Shown here in pieces: positions 61,818 through 64,000 of a stretch of 64,000 bases of DNA (its first letter is position 1; each line of letters starts with the position of its first letter). Under the pieces are notes generated by a model, which was not told the DNA's origin, made no database searches, and saw nothing but the letters and a program-made list of their open reading frames with translations. The translations under genes and the position numbers were made by a program. This DNA comes from Aalborgiella sp963841045 (GTDB lineage Bacteria > Pseudomonadota > Gammaproteobacteria > Burkholderiales > Burkholderiaceae_C): NCBI GenBank assembly GCA_963841045.1, contig CAWJBD010000001.1:310001-374000 (forward strand), given 5' to 3'.

Positions 61818-62483
61818 CATCTTTTGGCTGCGAAGCAAGCGGCTTATATCGTTTGGTTGCGAAGCTAACGGCTTAACAGCACCCTCAGGCTTAGGTGGTT
61901 TTGGCCTAGGTGGTTTGCTGGTGTGAATCTGCAGCATCGCTTTTTCCATATCACCCGCTAAAAAATCAGGCACAGCTTTAAGGCTGCGGTCTATGGTTTG
62001 ATCTATGGCGATGCGTTCGTCCAGAATTGGTTTTTTCAGCACCCAATCGGCCACATCTTTGCCCACGCCGGGGTGACCAATGCCGATGCGCAAGCGCCAG
62101 TAATCACCAGTACCTAATTTGGCATGGATATCGCGCAAGCCATTGTGTCCAGCATGACCACCAGCAAACTTCACTTTCGCTTGTCCAGCTGGTACATCCA
62201 ATTCATCATGCACGACCAAAATTTCATCCGGCGCAATTTTGAAAAATTTGGCCAAGCTGGCCACTGATTTGCCAGATAGATTCATGAACGTTTGCGGTTG
62301 AAGCAACCAAACAGATTGCCCTTTAACCGTGGCTCGCCCCACCATGCCAAAGTGGCTTTTGTCCATGGACATGGGAGCATTGAGCTGTCGCGCCAATTCG
62401 TCGATGAACCAAAAGCCCGCATTGTGGCGCGTGGCTGCATAGTCAGGGCCCGGATTGCCCAATCCGACAAATAGTTTAATCAT
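61791..62483 (-). CDS. pth: Peptidyl-tRNA hydrolase with repeat-derived tail
   Basis: The 230-residue protein cleaves peptidyl-tRNA released from ribosomes. It has LGNPGPDYAATRHNAGFWFIDELAR (catalytic His in RHNAGF), the QTFMNLSGKSV loop, VHDELDVPAGQAKVKFAGGHAGHNGLRDI in parts and GIGHPG. The family core ends near residue 190. The remaining 40 residues, Pro/Lys-rich then SRLLRSQKMSNRLLRSR, come from a tandem repeat and overlap the ferredoxin gene end-to-end. The tail is probably dispensable. Confidence 0.94.
   Translation of the reverse strand: MIKLFVGLGNPGPDYAATRHNAGFWFIDELARQLNAPMSMDKSHFGMVGRATVKGQSVWLLQPQTFMNLSGKSVASLAKFFKIAPDEILVVHDELDVPAGQAKVKFAGGHAGHNGLRDIHAKLGTGDYWRLRIGIGHPGVGKDVADWVLKKPILDERIAIDQTIDRSLKAVPDFLAGDMEKAMLQIHTSKPPRPKPPKPEGAVKPLASQPNDISRLLRSQKMSNRLLRSR
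61796..61880. repeat. Three-unit tandem repeat at the fdx/pth junction
   Basis: GGCTGCGAAGC begins units at 61796 and 61826, and GGTTGCGAAGC at 61855, so the periods are 30 and 29 bases. Each unit continues with a GCGG- or ACGG-type block and an AT-rich end. The first unit contains the ferredoxin stop codon; all three encode the Pth tail on the other strand. Confidence 0.8.
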
Positions 62484-62508
62484 TCGGGTTGATATCAGCT
62501 AAAGAGGA

Positions 62509-63003
62509 TTAAGAAACCAAGAGTTTTTCAATCAAGGCATGCAGCTCCGCAAAATTGGGCTCGCCCACATAACGCTTCACGATTTGCCCTTGTTTGTCCA
62601 CCAAGTAGGTGGTGGGTGTGAGTTTCACATCACCCCAAGCCTTGGCCACAGCACCTGTGTTGTCTATGGCTACCTTGAATGGCAGATCACGCGTTTTGGC
62701 AAAATGCACCACATAGGCTGGGGTGTCATAGTCCATCGCCACGGCCATTGTTTCGTAGCCCTTGGCTTTGTATTTTTGATGTGTTTCGACCAATTTGGGC
62801 ATTTCAGCGATACAGGTTACGCAACTGGTTGCCCAAAAATTCACCAAGGTTACTTTGCCCTTGAAGTCAGCCGTGTACTGTTTGCTGCCATCGAGCAACA
62901 CAAACGTTGATTCAGGCGCAGGCTCTTTGCCTGCCGTCAAGAACACGGTGGCACTGATGGCTAAAACGGCAATGCCAATGGCGGCAGTCAGGTATTTCTT
63001 CAT
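62509..63003 (-). CDS. TlpA/ResA-type periplasmic thiol-disulfide protein
   Basis: The product of about 164 residues has an N-terminal anchor or signal (KKYLTAAIGIAVLAISATVFLTAG) and a thioredoxin fold with the CxxC site in FWATSCVTCIAEMP and a cis-proline in VKLTPTTYLVDKQG. I chose MKKYL (63003) since it opens the signal; the frame is open 19 residues further up. Relatives act in disulfide reduction, often for cytochrome c maturation. It follows pth's start region on the same strand, with 25 bases between. Confidence 0.9.
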   Translation of the reverse strand: MKKYLTAAIGIAVLAISATVFLTAGKEPAPESTFVLLDGSKQYTADFKGKVTLVNFWATSCVTCIAEMPKLVETHQKYKAKGYETMAVAMDYDTPAYVVHFAKTRDLPFKVAIDNTGAVAKAWGDVKLTPTTYLVDKQGQIVKRYVGEPNFAELHALIEKLLVS

Positions 63004-63204
63004 GCGTTTATTTTCGCAGAGATTGCGGGCTGATGCACAAATCACCCAAGTAGGTCTCAATCAGGCAAAACCCACAGCAAACGCCTTTTTTCTATCATGC
63101 ATAACCTTATGCAAATAATGCATAAATTTCCCTGTGATTGACAGATAACGCGCGGTTTGGCTCCATAGAATCAATCCAATTTTTTTAAACTTTGGAGTAA
63201 TCTG

Positions 63205-64000
63205 ATGACTGCACCCGCCTTGAACGCACCTGCGTATGTGAAGAATGCCAAGTTGATCGCTTGGGTGGCCGAAATGGCCGCATTGACCAAACCCAAAGAC
63301 ATCTATTGGTGCGATGGCACTGAAGAAGAATACCAACGTCTGTGCCAACAATTGGTCGATGCCGGCACTTTCAAAAAGCTCAACCCTGCCAAGCGCCCCA
63401 ACAGCTTCTTAGCTTGCTCAGACCCATCTGACGTGGCCCGCGTGGAAGACCGCACCTACATTTGCAGCGAGAAAAAAGAAAACGCAGGCCCTACCAACAA
63501 TTGGATGGCACCTGCAGACATGCGTCAATTGTTGCAAACCGGCAAAGACGGCCAAAAAGCTTTGTTCGATGGCTGTATGGCAGGCCGCACCATGTATGTG
63601 GTGCCATTCTCTATGGGCCCATTGGGCAGCCCGATTGCCCACATTGGCATTGAATTGTCTGACAGCGCCTATGTGGCCGTGAACCAACGCATCATGACCC
63701 GCATGGGCAAAGCCGTGTACGACGTGCTGGGTGCTGATGGTGCTTTTGTGCCTTGCATGCACACCGTGGGCGCGCCTTTGGCTGCTGGACAAGCCGATGT
63801 GAAATGGCCTTGCAACACCACCAAATACATTGTTCACTACCCAGAAACCCGTGAAATCTGGAGCTATGGCTCTGGCTACGGTGGCAACGCTTTGTTGGGC
63901 AAAAAATGCTTTGCATTGCGCATTGCATCCAATATGGGCCGCGACCAAGGTTGGTTGGCCGAGCACATGTTGATTTTGGGCGTGACCAATCCACAAGGTA
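63205..64000 (+). CDS. pckG: Phosphoenolpyruvate carboxykinase (GTP), N-terminal part
   Basis: The gene runs off the right edge; 265 residues are visible. It starts ATG at 63205 after TTTGGAG, reading MTAPALNAPAYVKNAKL. AHIGIELSDSAYVAVNQRI, given as SMGPLGSPIAHIGIELSD, NTTKYIVHYPETREIWSYGS and GYGGNALLGKKCFALRI are diagnostic for the GTP-dependent enzyme, including the reactive Cys of the substrate loop. It converts oxaloacetate to PEP for gluconeogenesis. The upstream 144 bases contain a TTGACA at 63138 but no clear -10 match. Confidence 0.95.
   Translation, partial: MTAPALNAPAYVKNAKLIAWVAEMAALTKPKDIYWCDGTEEEYQRLCQQLVDAGTFKKLNPAKRPNSFLACSDPSDVARVEDRTYICSEKKENAGPTNNWMAPADMRQLLQTGKDGQKALFDGCMAGRTMYVVPFSMGPLGSPIAHIGIELSDSAYVAVNQRIMTRMGKAVYDVLGADGAFVPCMHTVGAPLAAGQADVKWPCNTTKYIVHYPETREIWSYGSGYGGNALLGKKCFALRIASNMGRDQGWLAEHMLILGVTNPQG

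Noticed and set aside
63138..63171. Promoter for pckG
   Set aside because: A perfect TTGACA is present, but the nearest -10-like words are 20 or more bases away; support is too weak.

Overview
The window reads as a chromosomal segment of a betaproteobacterium of the order Burkholderiales, most likely a Comamonadaceae relative with unusually low GC. The evidence is the gene content and order (folC, SPOR protein, cvpA, purF, metZ, gltX; yciB, bolA, parvulin isomerase; proS beside rppH), two Bug-type solute-binding proteins, GTP-dependent PEP carboxykinase, and a fused indolepyruvate oxidoreductase. Genus cannot be fixed from the sequence alone. No IS element, prophage, CRISPR array or rRNA operon was seen. 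No gene-free stretch exceeds 300 bases apart from the tRNA block.

Layout. 1-5.3 kb: end of an unknown gene, two glutathione-transferase-fold genes, a SRPBCC protein, an alpha/beta hydrolase, a DUF1801 protein, a Tat-exported agmatine-deiminase-like enzyme and a lytic transglycosylase. 5.4-16.5 kb: proS, rppH, a large ABC permease, pantothenate genes (panC, panB) with an MTA/SAH nucleosidase between them, NAD synthesis (nadC, nadA) and queuosine precursor genes (queE, queD). 16.6-27.2 kb: fused indolepyruvate oxidoreductase converging on a livKHMGF transporter and an acyl-CoA ligase. 27.3-33.8 kb: lipoprotein, yciB, bolA, parvulin, yaaA, queF, DksA-like, dinB, UbiA-family gene. 33.9-42.5 kb: Bug protein, folC-SPOR-cvpA-purF-metZ-gltX, then tRNA-Ala, tRNA-Glu and tRNA-Asp. 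42.5-47.9 kb: DUF3617, carboxylesterase, ftsY, two M16 peptidases. 47.9-60.3 kb: an apparent accessory block with a sterol-desaturase-like gene and partner, an ABC efflux set, and a hydroxycinnamate (phenylpropanoid) catabolic cluster with its MarR regulator. 60.3-64 kb: rsmD, coaD, ferredoxin, pth, thioredoxin-like protein and the start of pckG.

The most interesting signal is a dispersed element of about 65 bp present in ten recognisable copies, about one per 6.4 kb. Each has an AT-rich hairpin (arms GCTAT and ATAGC) followed by a core close to GGCAATAAATACGCCGG. Five copies lie between or at the edge of genes. Three are read in frame inside conserved enzymes (FtsY, indolepyruvate oxidoreductase, acyl-CoA dehydrogenase), and two supply or overlap the signal-peptide-coding start of exported proteins. 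One of the ten, inside coaD, is degenerate and adds no length. This recalls the in-frame palindromic elements of Rickettsia, but here in a free-living-type betaproteobacterial genome.

A second overall feature is about thirteen single-base frame breaks in eleven genes, including the essential genes gltX and ftsY and several at homopolymers. They look more like residual assembly indels than pseudogenes. I therefore annotate those genes as whole loci and give the break positions.
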